DNA of 64,000 nucleotides. Origin: CAMAVH01 sp964628235. Lineage in GTDB: Bacteria > Pseudomonadota > Alphaproteobacteria > SMXQ01. The stretch covers positions 1-64,000 of the forward strand of contig CAZVLU010000015.1 of the NCBI GenBank assembly GCA_964628235.1, written 5' to 3'. The notes under the pieces are model-generated. The model ran no database searches. It was given only the letters and a program-made list of their open reading frames with translations, and was not told where the DNA came from. This document shows positions 43,554 to 53,287 of this stretch, in pieces. The position numbers were made by a program, and so were the translations under genes. The stretch's first letter is position 1. Each line of letters opens with the position of its first letter.

Positions 43554-44700
43554 TTACAAGTCGTCGCCGATATCCGCGACCGCGCCCTTCTTCGGCTTTT
43601 CGCCGGTGACGCGCTGCGCCAGAGCCGCCTGCATGAACGGGTCGAGATCGCCGTCGAGCACGCCGCCCGAATTGCTCGTCTCGACGCCGGTGCGCAAGTC
43701 TTTGACCATCTGATAGGGCTGCAAGACATAAGACCGGATCTGATGGCCCCAGCCGATGTCGGTCTTTTGGTCTTCGATCGCCTGGGCCGCCGCTTCGCGG
43801 ATCGCCAACTCGCGCTCGTATAATCGCGCCTTCAGCATGTCGAACGCGTAGGCGCGGTTGCGATGCTGCGACCGGTCGGTCTGGCAGGACACGACGATGC
43901 CGGTCGGCAAGTGGGTGATGCGGATAGCGCTGTCGGTCTTGTTGATGTGCTGACCGCCGGCGCCAGAGGCGCGATAGGTGTCGATGCGCAGATCCTTGTC
44001 GAGAATCTCGACCTCGATGCTGTCGTCGATCTCGGGATAGACGTAGATCGACGAGAAGCTGGTGTGGCGGCGGCCCGCCGAGTCGTACGGCGAGATGCGC
44101 ACCAGACGATGCACGCCGGTCTCGGTCTTGAGCCAGCCGAAGGCGTTGGGGCCGACGATCTTGACGGTGGCGGACTTGAGGCCGGCTTCTTCGCCCTGGC
44201 TCTCTTCCATCCATTCGACCTTATAGCCGTGCTGCTCGGCCCAGCGGGTGTACATGCGCAACAGGATTTCCGCCCAGTCTTGCGACTCGGTGCCGCCGGC
44301 GCCGGCATGGACTTCGAGGAAGGCGTTGTTGAGATCGGCTTCGCCCGACAGCAGGCTTTCGAACTGGCGCTTCTTGGCTTCGTCGCGCAACACGGTCAAG
44401 GCCGCCTGCACTTCATCAAGCGTCGCCTGGTCGCCCTCGGCATCGGCCATCTCGGCCAACTCGACGTTGTCTTTATATTCCTGCTCGGTCTTGCGCACGC
44501 CCTCGACCAGCGTCGAGAGCTGGGTGCGCTCGCGCATGATCTTCTGCGCGGCTTGGGCGTTGTTCCACAGGGCGGGGTCTTCGGCCTTGGCGTCCAGCTC
44601 GCTCAGGCGGCGCAGCGCGTTATCCCAGTCAAAGATACCTCCTCAGCAGCGCAAGCGACTGCTGGGTTTCGGCGGTCAGTTTCTCGATCTCGGCGCGCAT
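43554..44700 (-). CDS. prfB: peptide chain release factor 2, with programmed +1 frameshift
   Basis: RF2 releases peptides at UGA and UAA. Translation starts at 44700 (MRAEIEKLTAETQQSL) and meets an in-frame TGA as codon 24 at 44631-44629. The sequence AGG-AGG-TAT-CTT-TGA-C is the classical RF2 autoregulatory site: an internal Shine-Dalgarno and the slippery CTT-TGA. A +1 slip continues as LDWDNALRRLSELDAKAED, giving a 381-residue protein. Domain markers are GGTESQDWAEIL, with the catalytic GGQ (SGAGGQHINKTDSAIR), and the anticodon-like tripeptide region, which is not read precisely here. It lies 59 bp after mrcA. Confidence 0.97.
44626..44643 (-). promoter_or_regulatory. prfB recoding site
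   Basis: On the minus strand AGGAGG, spacer TAT and CTTTGAC form the +1 frameshift signal. When RF2 is scarce, termination at TGA is slow, the ribosome slips one base and full RF2 is made. Confidence 0.95.
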
Positions 44701-44759
44701 GACATATCCTAAAGCAACGCGAACGGCGGTCGCCGCGCGTTATGGCGGAAAACGCAGGA

Positions 44760-47189
44760 TCAGTAAAGCCCGCCAGCCCCGCCGCCGGAGCCGCCGGTGA
44801 TCGTGCGCAAGGGCCCCGTCGACGCCGCGAGCGGATCGCTGGAGCTGCCGTCGATCACCTCGTCGCGGCCCGAAGGCTCGGTGCCTGGCTTGAAGGCTTC
44901 GAGGATGCTGCCGCGCTCGCTGGCCGACGCGAGTTGGCCGTTCGCCGGGTTGATGCGCACCAATCTGATGCCGGGCGGAATGCGGAAGGGAATCGCTGGC
45001 TGGTCCTTCAGCGCCGCTTCCATGAAGTCGCGGAAGATCGGCACGGCGATGGAGGAACCTGTCTCGTCTTTGCCGAGCGTTTTCGGATTGTCGAAGCCGA
45101 TATAGGTGCCGACCACCAAGTCCGGCGAGAAACCGACGAACCAAGCATCGGTGAAATCGTTCGTCGTGCCCGTCTTGCCCGCCAGCGTCTTGCCGAGCGA
45201 GGCGATGCGGATGCCGGTGCCGCGCTGCACGGCGCCTTGCAGCATCGAAACCATCTGATAGGCGGTGCGCGGATCCTCGATCTGCTCGCGCGTGTCGGGC
45301 AGCTTCGGCAGACGCTTCACGTCGGCCTCGCCCTCGACGCAGCCGACGCAGGCGCGCGCGTCATGGCGATAGATCGTCTTGCCGTGGCGGTCTTGGATGC
45401 GGTCGATGAAGCTCGGCGTGATGCGCTTGCCGCCGTTCACGAACACGGCGTAGCCCATCGTCATGCGCAACAACGTCGTCTCTCCGGCGCCGAGCGACAT
45501 GGAGAGCACCGGATCGAGTCGGTCGATGACGCCGAACTTCTTGGCGTAAGCCGCGACCTTGTCCATGCCGATGGTCTGCGCCAAACGCACGGTCATCAAG
45601 TTCCGCGACTTCTCGATGCCGATACGGAGCGTGCTCGGCCCCAGGAAATCGTTGGCGAAGTTGCCGGGCTTCCACAAACCGAGCCCAGGGCCTTGATCCA
45701 GAACGAAGGGGGTGTCAAGCACCAGGCTCGCCGGCGTTAATCCCGAATCGAGCGCCGCCGTATAGACGAACGGCTTGAACGACGAGCCGGTCTGGCGCAT
45801 CGCCTGGGTCGCGCGGTTGAACTGGCTGGCGGCGTAGGAAAACCCGCCGCTCATCGCGAGCACGCGGCCGGTGTGCGGATCGAGCGCCAGCAGGCCGCCG
45901 TTGACGTCGGGGATCTGCACCAGGGCGTGGCCGCCCTTGCCCTCCTCGACGGCGACGACATCGCCGACGGCGAGCACGTCGGCCGGCGATTTCGGCGACG
46001 GGCCGACATGCTGATCCTTCGCCCAGGGCCGCGCCCAACGCATCAGCTCGAAGGGGATGACGCTTTCGTCGCCGCCTTCCAAACCGATGCGCGCCTGATC
46101 GCTCGCGACCTGCAGCACCACGGCGAGCTTCCACGGCGCCAGCGCCGGCGGCGGCGTCACCCCGGCCAGCTTCGCCTGCCAATCAGCGCCGTTAATGGCG
46201 ATTTTAGCGATCGGTCCGCGATAACCGTGGCGGCGGTCGTAACGGATCATGCCATCGCGCAACGCTTTATCGGCGATCGCCTGCAAGCGGCTGTCGAGCG
46301 TCGCGCGCACCGAGAGGCCGCCGCGATAAAGGCTGTTCTCGCCGTAGCGGTCGTAAAGCTGCCGGCGCACTTCCTCGGCGAAGAAGCCGGCTTCCACCAC
46401 GCGGGTCTCGCTGGCGGGCCGCACGCCGAGCGGCTGCGTTTGCGACGCCAGCGCGGCTTCGTCGGTGATGAAACGCTCTTCGGCCATGCGCTCGAGCACC
46501 CAATCGCGGCGCGCCTTGGCGGCGCCGGCCTGACGATAAGGATGATAGTTGTTCGGCGCTTTCGGCAAGGCGGCGAGATAGGCCGCCTCGCTCACCGTCA
46601 GCTCATTGAGCGATTTGTTGAAATAATTGAGCGCGGCGGCGGCGACGCCATAGGAGCCGAAGCCGAGATAAATTTCGTTGAGATACAGCTCGAGAATGCG
46701 GTCCTTCGACAGGGCGCGCTCGATGCGCAGCGAGATCAGCGCTTCCTTGATCTTGCGCTCGAAGGAGACCTCGTTGGTCAGCAGGAAATTCTTGGCGACT
46801 TGCTGGGTGATCGTCGAGGCGCCGACCGGACGGCGATTTTGGCCGACTTGCGACAAGTTCTGCAGCGATGCGCGAACGATGCCGAAGACGTCGATGCCGG
46901 GATGGCTGTAGAAGTTCTTGTCCTCGGCGGCGAGGAACGCTTCCTTGACCAACGTCGGGATGGCGTCGACCGGCACGAAGACGCGCTTTTCAGTGGCATA
47001 TTCGGCGATCAGGCTGCCGTCGGCGGCATGGACCCGGGTGACCACCGGCGGCTCATAGGTGGCGAGCGCCTGGTAGTCGGGCAAGCCGCGGCCATAATGG
47101 TAGGAGACGGCGAGAAAGCCGCCGACGCCAAGCAGGGCCAGCAGCGCCACACCGGCCAACAGAGCGGCGAAACACTTCAAGATGCGCAT
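44760..47189 (-). CDS. mrcA: penicillin-binding protein 1A
   Basis: An 809-residue bifunctional class A PBP. An N-terminal membrane anchor (LLAGVALLALLGVGGFLAV) is followed by the glycosyltransferase domain with EDKNFYSHPGIDVFG and GASTITQQVAKNFLL. The transpeptidase has the S-x-x-K motif TGSSFKPF near residue 465, an S-x-N motif (SRNLM) and KTGTT (AGKTGTTNDFTDAWFVGF) near residue 670. It polymerises and cross-links peptidoglycan. The amiC gene lies upstream on the same strand and prfB downstream, an order common in Alphaproteobacteria. Confidence 0.96.
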   Translation of the reverse strand: MRILKCFAALLAGVALLALLGVGGFLAVSYHYGRGLPDYQALATYEPPVVTRVHAADGSLIAEYATEKRVFVPVDAIPTLVKEAFLAAEDKNFYSHPGIDVFGIVRASLQNLSQVGQNRRPVGASTITQQVAKNFLLTNEVSFERKIKEALISLRIERALSKDRILELYLNEIYLGFGSYGVAAAALNYFNKSLNELTVSEAAYLAALPKAPNNYHPYRQAGAAKARRDWVLERMAEERFITDEAALASQTQPLGVRPASETRVVEAGFFAEEVRRQLYDRYGENSLYRGGLSVRATLDSRLQAIADKALRDGMIRYDRRHGYRGPIAKIAINGADWQAKLAGVTPPPALAPWKLAVVLQVASDQARIGLEGGDESVIPFELMRWARPWAKDQHVGPSPKSPADVLAVGDVVAVEEGKGGHALVQIPDVNGGLLALDPHTGRVLAMSGGFSYAASQFNRATQAMRQTGSSFKPFVYTAALDSGLTPASLVLDTPFVLDQGPGLGLWKPGNFANDFLGPSTLRIGIEKSRNLMTVRLAQTIGMDKVAAYAKKFGVIDRLDPVLSMSLGAGETTLLRMTMGYAVFVNGGKRITPSFIDRIQDRHGKTIYRHDARACVGCVEGEADVKRLPKLPDTREQIEDPRTAYQMVSMLQGAVQRGTGIRIASLGKTLAGKTGTTNDFTDAWFVGFSPDLVVGTYIGFDNPKTLGKDETGSSIAVPIFRDFMEAALKDQPAIPFRIPPGIRLVRINPANGQLASASERGSILEAFKPGTEPSGRDEVIDGSSSDPLAASTGPLRTITGGSGGGAGGLY

Positions 47190-47365
47190 ATGACTCTGAG
47201 ACCCATCGCGGGGCCGCTCCTTGCCTTGACGCCCCCCGGCTGCCGTAGCGGCAGAATAGCGCAGACATATGGGCGCAGTTAAGTAACGTCAACGGCGGCG
47301 GAACGCTCCCGCGCAGCGGATATTTCACCGTTGCCGGCAAGCCACGCCGCTATCGCTTGAAAACC

Positions 47366-48670
47366 CTAGAGATTCGGCCGTTCGCGGAAGAACCGGTCGG
47401 CCGCGCGGACGATGCCGTCGGCCATTCTGAGCCGGTATTCGGGGCGCAAAAGCTCCCTTTCCTCGGCAGCGTTCGAAAGATAGCCCATCTCGAACAGCAC
47501 CGAGGGGACATCGGGCGCTTTCAGCACCGCGAACCCGGCAAAACGGTGCGAATTGCTCAACAGCCGCACGGATTTTCCCAATTCGCTCACCATCAGGGCA
47601 GCGAAACGAGCCGAGTAATTCATCGTCTCGCGTTGGGCGAGATCGAGCAAAATGCTGGCGACTTCGCGGCTTTCGTGGCTCAGGTCCATGCCGGCGATGA
47701 GGTCCGCCTTGTTTTCCTTGGCGGCGAGCGATTCGGCCTCTTTGTCGGAGGCGACCTCCGACAGGGTGTAAATCGAGCCGCCGCGCGTGTTGCGATTGGC
47801 GATGGCGTCGGCATGCAGCGAGATGAACATTTCCGCGCCGGCGTTGCGGGCGATGGCGACGCGGTCGCGCAAGGGCACGAAAATGTCGGCATCGCGCGTC
47901 AGCACCACTTTGTAACGCCCGGTCGCCTCCATGCGCGCCTTGACCTGGCGCGCCATGGCGATGGTGACGTCCTTCTCATAGGTGCCGGCGGGGCCGATGG
48001 TGCCCGGGTCGACGCCGCCATGGCCGGCATCGATCACCACGACGCGGCGCGAATCGCCGCGCTCGCGCGGGCGCGGCGGCGGCTGCGGCGTCGGTGGGCG
48101 CGGCGTCACCGCCGCTTGCGGCGTCGCGGCGGATGGGACCGGTTGCGCCTGCGGACGGGGCGCCGACGGGTTCTGATCCTGAAATGCGGCCACTGGGACG
48201 CGCTCGATATCCAGCACCAAGCGGTGGCGGAAGCCCTCGCGCGGCTCGATGACGAAGGCGCCCTTCACGGCCACCGGCGCGTTGACGTCGATCACCAGCC
48301 GCGAACGGCCGGCCTCGAACAGGCCGAAGCGGAAACCCTCGACCAAGCCCCCCTTGGCGCCGATATCGTTGGGCGGCAGGCTCCAGGCCACTTCCGGCAG
48401 ATCGACCACGACGCGGTAAGGCGAGCCGAGGGTAAAGACCTCCGGTTTGACCGCACTGGTCATTTCCAAGACGAAGCGGGTCGCTGCCGGATTGCCGCCG
48501 ATCCGCACGCCGAGCACGGTCGCGCCGCTCTGGGCCATCACGGGTGCCGCCCAGAGTCCAGCCAAAGCACTGAAAAATAAGGCAAACCCCAGGACTGCAC
48601 AGCAGACGCGCGTCAGCCCCGCCGGCCAAAGCCGCCGTTGGCGCGCTGCTAAGCTATAAAACCCCGGCAT
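47366..48670 (-). CDS. amiC: N-acetylmuramoyl-L-alanine amidase with AMIN domain
   Basis: A 434-residue exported amidase. The signal peptide has VCCAVLGFALFFSALAGLWA, cleaved near VMAQ. An AMIN domain (about residues 50-150, TVLGVRIGGNPAATRFVLEM) directs it to septal peptidoglycan. A Pro-rich linker follows (about 180-205). The C-terminal amidase_3 domain has zinc ligands in VVVIDAGHGGVDPGTIG, the Glu in TYEKDVTIAMA and the His in MFISLHADAI. It splits daughter-cell peptidoglycan, probably under EnvC/DipM-type activation. It is divergent from rne. Confidence 0.95.
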   Translation of the reverse strand: MPGFYSLAARQRRLWPAGLTRVCCAVLGFALFFSALAGLWAAPVMAQSGATVLGVRIGGNPAATRFVLEMTSAVKPEVFTLGSPYRVVVDLPEVAWSLPPNDIGAKGGLVEGFRFGLFEAGRSRLVIDVNAPVAVKGAFVIEPREGFRHRLVLDIERVPVAAFQDQNPSAPRPQAQPVPSAATPQAAVTPRPPTPQPPPRPRERGDSRRVVVIDAGHGGVDPGTIGPAGTYEKDVTIAMARQVKARMEATGRYKVVLTRDADIFVPLRDRVAIARNAGAEMFISLHADAIANRNTRGGSIYTLSEVASDKEAESLAAKENKADLIAGMDLSHESREVASILLDLAQRETMNYSARFAALMVSELGKSVRLLSNSHRFAGFAVLKAPDVPSVLFEMGYLSNAAEERELLRPEYRLRMADGIVRAADRFFRERPNL

Positions 48671-49195
48671 ATATCGGCACCCGCCTTGTACAGGCCGCTA
48701 GATATAGCGTCGGCAGGCCGCAAGCGGCAACCTGGAAAGCCCCCTCATACGCCTCGGGTTTGGCCGATTAACCGATTGTGGAAAATCACTTATGCGATTA
48801 TTTTGATGACGGAATAACTCCGGTCGGCCTTTCCTGACCGCCCCACGCCTCGGAAAACTGCGAAAAAACCGGGCGTCGGCTGGGAATAGGCGGCGCGGCG
48901 CGGTTCAGGGGATGGCAGACTTAGTGCCGTCGGATGAATCGAGGCGCGCTCAGACAGTCAGGAGTCGTATGAACCCTGAAGCTGCCCTTCGGCAACCCCG
49001 GCTTGAACAAGCCGCCGCCGGAGGGGTCGCGGCGCCCTCCGCCCTCCCCGTCTCCCGATTCCCACCGATAGGGTTTCCAGGTCACGCGGGTCGAGACGAG
49101 ACGCAGCCAGCTTCGCAGATATGACGGCGCTACCGCCGGCGCGCGCCCCGATATGGCGCGCAGCCTGAAAGACGCGTCGCGGAGCACAAGGATAA
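48671..49195 (+). other. long rne 5' leader region with candidate promoter
   Basis: There is no gene in these 525 bp. The best plus-strand promoter is TTGTGG (48776-48781), 17 bp, TATTTT (48799-48804), which would give an rne leader of about 385 nt. RNase E is known in enterobacteria to control its own mRNA through such a leader; here that is inference. GC-rich stem-forming stretches lie around 48990-49060. Confidence 0.5.
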
Positions 49196-52003
49196 ATGGT
49201 TAAGCGCATGCTGATCGACGCGACCCACCTCGAGGAAACTCGGGTGGTCATCGCAAACGGGACCCGCCTCGACGAATTCGATTTCGAAAGTTCCACCAAG
49301 AAGCAGCTCAAGGGCAACATCTACCTGGCGAAAGTCACGCGGGTAGAGCCCTCGCTGCAAGCCGCCTTCGTCGATTTCGGCGGCAATCGCCACGGCTTCC
49401 TGCCGTTCAGCGAAATCCATCCCGACTACTATCAAATTCCTGCCGCAGATCGTCAGGCGCTTCTCGAAGAGCAGCGCCGGTCCGGCGGCTTCGGCGGCGG
49501 CGACGACGCCGACTTCGGCCCCGAGCCCGACGAAGAGCTTGCGCCGCACGAGATCGAGCAGCCCGATCACGACCATGTCGCCCATAGCGATCACGAGCCT
49601 GACCAGGGCGAGCATGACCATGACGCTGCATCCGCCGAGACGGCGCCGACTTATGACGCCCAGCCCGCGACGGCCGAGAGCCTGAGCGCCGACAGCTTTG
49701 CCGCTGCGCCCGTCGCGGAAGAGATGCCGCCTGCGTCCGAAGCCGCGCCTGTCGGGGAATCCCCTGTCGAAGCCGCAGTCGAAAACCCGGCCCAAAGCGA
49801 AGAACAGCCTGCCCACAGCATCGCGCTCGACAATCCGCCGGCCGAGGGCGACGTCGTCGCCAGCGCCGAGATCGCGCCCGCCGATGGCGAAGCGTCCGAA
49901 GCCCCGATCGGCGAGATGAGTGGCGAACTGGTCGGCGACAACATCGCCGAAGTCGCCGACCCTGCGGCAAACAAGCCGGTTGAAGTCGTCGGCGGCGCCG
50001 ACGAAGTCGAAGCCGAAGTCGAAAGCGCCGCGGCCGAGCGTCGCCGCGGCCGCAGCCGCAGCCGGCATCACTACAAGATTCAAGACGTCATCAAGCGCCG
50101 GCAGATTCTGCTGGTCCAGGTCGTCAAAGAAGAGCGCGGCAACAAAGGCGCGGCGCTGACCACCTATCTCTCGCTCGCCGGCCGCTATTGCGTGCTGATG
50201 CCCAACACCGCGCGCGGCGGCGGCATTTCGCGCAAGATCAGCAATCCGGCCGACCGCAAGCGCCTCAAGTCGCATCTCGACGAGTTGGAGATTCCCGAGG
50301 GCATGGCGGTCATCCTGCGCACGGCCGCCGTCGAGCGCAGCAAGCCCGAACTGCGCCGCGACTACGACTATCTCGTCCGCCAGTGGGACGAAGTGCGCGA
50401 ACTGACCCTCAAGTCCATCGCGCCCGCCCCGGTCTATGAGGAAGCGACGCTGATCAAGCGCTCGATCCGCGACCATTACAGCAAGGACATCGACGAGGTT
50501 CTCGTCGAGGGCGACGAAGGCTATCGCAACGCCAAAGAATTCATGCGGATGCTGATGCCGAGCCACGCGCGCAAGGTGCAGCAGTACCGCGATCCGGAAA
50601 TCCCGCTGTTCCACCGCTATCAAATCGAGACTCAGCTCGACGCGATGCACAATCCGGTGGTGACGCTGAAGTCCGGCGGCTACATCGTCATTAACCCGAC
50701 GGAAGCGCTCGTCTCGATCGACGTGAACTCGGGCCGGGCCACGCGCGAACGCAACATCGAGGACACGGCCTACAAGACGAACCTGGAAGCGGCCGAGGAA
50801 ATCGCCCGCCAGCTTCGCCTGCGCGATCTCGCCGGCCTGATCGTCATCGACTTCATCGATATGGAAGAGTCGCGCAATCAGCACACGGTCGAAAAGCGCC
50901 TGAAGGAAGCCATGCGCGTCGATCGCGCGCGCATCCAGATCGGCAAAATCAGCGCCTTCGGCCTGCTCGAACTGTCGCGCCAGCGCCTGCGTCCGAGCTT
51001 CCTCGAAGCTTCGACCGAGATCTGCAAGCATTGCGCCGGCAGCGGCGTGACCCGCTCGACCGAGTCGGCCGCGCTGCATGTGATTCGCGCCGTCGAGGAA
51101 GAAGGCATCCGCCGCCGCGCCAGCGAAGTGAAGCTGACCGTGCCGACGGCGGTCGCCATCTATCTGATGAACCACAAGCGTTCGGCCATCGCCGCGCTCG
51201 AAACGCGTTACGATTTCCGCATCTTCGTCGGCACCGACGACAGCCTCATCCAGCCCGACTTCAAGATCGATCGCCTGAAGGCGCAGACCAACCCGCCGCC
51301 GGTGCGCACCATCGAACCGATCGTGCCCGATCCTGAAGACGACCTCATCGACGAGGAACTCGAAGAGGACGAGATCGAAGAGACCGTCGAGACGCAGGAC
51401 GACGGCGAAGAGCGCAAGGAGCGCAGCAGCGAGGACGGCGAACGCCGTGGCCCGCGCCGCCGTCGCCGTCGCCGGAGCGGCGAACGCGAGCCGCGCGCGC
51501 CGCAGGGCGATGTGCCTGCTGAAGGCGAGCAGACAACCTTCGTGGGCGCGGAAGTCGGCGATGCCGCTTCCGAAGATGTCGAGTCTAATGGCGAAGCCGC
51601 CGAAGGCACCGGCTCCGATAGCGCGCGTGGCGAAGATGGCGAGCGCAAGCGCCGCCGTCGCGGCAAGCGCGGCGGCCGCCGCCGCCGTCGCGATGGCGCG
51701 CCCAACGGCGAACGCGTCAATGGCGAACAGTCGAGCCCCCATGAGAACGGCGACGTCGAGCAGGCCGCGCGGACTGGCAACGGCCACGCCGAGCATAACG
51801 ACGAGGCCATGCCGCAACCCGCCTCTTGGCAGCCCGAGACCACGCCTATGGCAGCTGAACCGCGCAACGATTACGGCGCGACGACCTACGCCGCCGCTCC
51901 GCCCGCAGTTGAGCCGGCAGCGGCGCCCGCCGCCGCGCCCGAACAGCCGGAAGACCCCACCGCGCCCAAACGCAAGGGCTGGTGGCAGCGCCTCACGGAA
52001 TAG
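49196..52003 (+). CDS. rne: ribonuclease E
   Basis: A 935-residue endoribonuclease and degradosome scaffold. The catalytic half has MLIDATHLEETRVVI, an S1 domain, the DNase-I-like site with the Mg-binding Asp residues in VSIDVNSGRATRERNIEDTA and LIVIDFIDME, and the Zn-link CKHCAGSG. The S1 domain is interrupted, from about residue 90 to 281, by an acidic, Ala/Glu/Pro-rich insertion of about 190 residues. The C-terminal part after about 710 is disordered with Glu/Asp- and Arg-rich blocks (RRGPRRRRRRRSG) that would bind RNA and partners. It ends in a short motif, KRKGWWQRLTE, typical of alphaproteobacterial RNase E. Confidence 0.96.
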   Translation: MVKRMLIDATHLEETRVVIANGTRLDEFDFESSTKKQLKGNIYLAKVTRVEPSLQAAFVDFGGNRHGFLPFSEIHPDYYQIPAADRQALLEEQRRSGGFGGGDDADFGPEPDEELAPHEIEQPDHDHVAHSDHEPDQGEHDHDAASAETAPTYDAQPATAESLSADSFAAAPVAEEMPPASEAAPVGESPVEAAVENPAQSEEQPAHSIALDNPPAEGDVVASAEIAPADGEASEAPIGEMSGELVGDNIAEVADPAANKPVEVVGGADEVEAEVESAAAERRRGRSRSRHHYKIQDVIKRRQILLVQVVKEERGNKGAALTTYLSLAGRYCVLMPNTARGGGISRKISNPADRKRLKSHLDELEIPEGMAVILRTAAVERSKPELRRDYDYLVRQWDEVRELTLKSIAPAPVYEEATLIKRSIRDHYSKDIDEVLVEGDEGYRNAKEFMRMLMPSHARKVQQYRDPEIPLFHRYQIETQLDAMHNPVVTLKSGGYIVINPTEALVSIDVNSGRATRERNIEDTAYKTNLEAAEEIARQLRLRDLAGLIVIDFIDMEESRNQHTVEKRLKEAMRVDRARIQIGKISAFGLLELSRQRLRPSFLEASTEICKHCAGSGVTRSTESAALHVIRAVEEEGIRRRASEVKLTVPTAVAIYLMNHKRSAIAALETRYDFRIFVGTDDSLIQPDFKIDRLKAQTNPPPVRTIEPIVPDPEDDLIDEELEEDEIEETVETQDDGEERKERSSEDGERRGPRRRRRRRSGEREPRAPQGDVPAEGEQTTFVGAEVGDAASEDVESNGEAAEGTGSDSARGEDGERKRRRRGKRGGRRRRRDGAPNGERVNGEQSSPHENGDVEQAARTGNGHAEHNDEAMPQPASWQPETTPMAAEPRNDYGATTYAAAPPAVEPAAAPAAAPEQPEDPTAPKRKGWWQRLTE

Positions 52004-52022
52004 GCCGCCTGCCGATAAAGAC

Positions 52023-52056
52023 AAAAAGCCGCGCATCACAACATGCGCGGCTTTTT
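52023..52056 (+). terminator. intrinsic terminator of rne
   Basis: AAAAAGCCGCGCAT-CACAAC-ATGCGCGGCTTTTT forms a 14-bp stem with a 6-nt loop and a T-run continuing CTTT. It lies 20 bp past the rne stop, between convergent genes, and could act on both strands. Confidence 0.93.
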
Positions 52057-52085
52057 CTTTAAGGGCGTTGTTTAAGCCAGGGCCG

Positions 52086-53237
52086 CTAAGGCTTGAGCCA
52101 GGCTTTCAGCCGGCGCGCCACCTCATGCATCTCGTCTTCGCTTCCTGCGAAACAAAACCGCACGAAGCGCTCGCCGCGCGGCTCGTCGAAATCGACGCCC
52201 GGCGTCGCGGCGATTCCGGTCTCGGCCAGCATCTTGGCGCAAAAGGCGCTGCTGCTCGGCGTCAGCGCGCTCACGTCGGCGTAGAGATAAAAGGCGCCGT
52301 CGGCCGGCGCGAGACGATCAATCCCGGCAGCGGCAAGGCCCGCCATCAGGATGGCGCGGTTGCGGCTGTAGCGCGCGACATTGGCCTGCAATTCCGCATG
52401 TCCATCGAAGGCGGCGATGGCCGCGACCTGCGCCAAGGTCGGCGGCGAAATGAACAGATTTTGCGCCAGACATTCGACGGCGCGCGCCAGATCGGGCGGC
52501 ACGATCATCCAGCCGAGCCGCCAGCCGGTCATGGAAAAATATTTCGAGAAGCTGTTGATGACGATTGCCTCGTCGTCGAAGGCCAGCGCGGTCTTGGCCG
52601 GGGCGTCATAAGCGATGCCGTGATAAATCTCGTCGGAGATCAACCGCACGCCGTTCGTCCGGCACCAGGCGGCGACATCCGACAGCGCTTGCGGCGTCAT
52701 CATGCTGCCGGTGGGGTTGGCTGGCGAGGCGACGATCAAACCGGCGAGCGGCGCCAGCACATGAGCGGCCTGCAATAGCGCCGGCGTCGGCTGAAAGGCA
52801 TCCTCCAGCGTCGATGGCAACCCGACAGGCGCGACATCGACAGCGCGCAGGATGTTGCGATAGGCGGGATAACCCGGCTCAGCAAGCGCCACGCGGTCGC
52901 CAGCATCGAAGGCGGCAAGAAAGGCGAGCAGAAATGCGCCGGACGAGCCCGTGGTGACGACGACGCGCGCAGAATCGACGGCGACGCCGTAGCTCTCCTG
53001 ATAATGGCGGGCGATGCGGGCGCGCAAGTCCGGCAACCCCAGCGCTTCGGTATAGCCGAGGCGGTCTTGGACGAGCGCCGCTTGCGCGGCGGCGATCACC
53101 GTTTTGGGGGCGCCCGTCGAGGGCTGGCCGACTTCGAGATGGATGACGTCGCCGCCTGCCGCCGCGCGGGCGTGAGCGGCGCGCATCACCTCCATGACGA
53201 TGAACGGCGAGATCCGTCCGCGGCCAGATACTTTCAT
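52086..53237 (-). CDS. class I/II PLP-dependent aminotransferase
   Basis: A 383-residue fold-type I aminotransferase. The PLP lysine lies in VINSFSKYFSMTGWRLGWM, the cofactor phosphate region in VTTGSSGAFLLAFLAAF and the Asn/Asp in IVASPANPTGSM and LISDEIYHG. It is of the aspartate/aromatic or alanine type; the exact amino acid is not evident. It lies 50 bp downstream of the GGT-like gene on the same strand, so an amino-acid or peptide salvage link is possible. Confidence 0.9.
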   Translation of the reverse strand: MKVSGRGRISPFIVMEVMRAAHARAAAGGDVIHLEVGQPSTGAPKTVIAAAQAALVQDRLGYTEALGLPDLRARIARHYQESYGVAVDSARVVVTTGSSGAFLLAFLAAFDAGDRVALAEPGYPAYRNILRAVDVAPVGLPSTLEDAFQPTPALLQAAHVLAPLAGLIVASPANPTGSMMTPQALSDVAAWCRTNGVRLISDEIYHGIAYDAPAKTALAFDDEAIVINSFSKYFSMTGWRLGWMIVPPDLARAVECLAQNLFISPPTLAQVAAIAAFDGHAELQANVARYSRNRAILMAGLAAAGIDRLAPADGAFYLYADVSALTPSSSAFCAKMLAETGIAATPGVDFDEPRGERFVRFCFAGSEDEMHEVARRLKAWLKP

Positions 53238-53287
53238 GACGAGACTTTAAGGGTCACAAAACGGCTTTCATCAGCTCCCTTGGTGCC

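Noticed and set aside
43554..44700. prfB as a broken pseudogene
   Set aside because: The stop at codon 24 lies in the exact RF2 frameshift signal, so the gene is intact.
49130..52039. 969-codon open frame antisense to rne
   Set aside because: It is a by-product of GC-rich codons in rne; the translated product is Gly/Ala/Arg-rich without domains.
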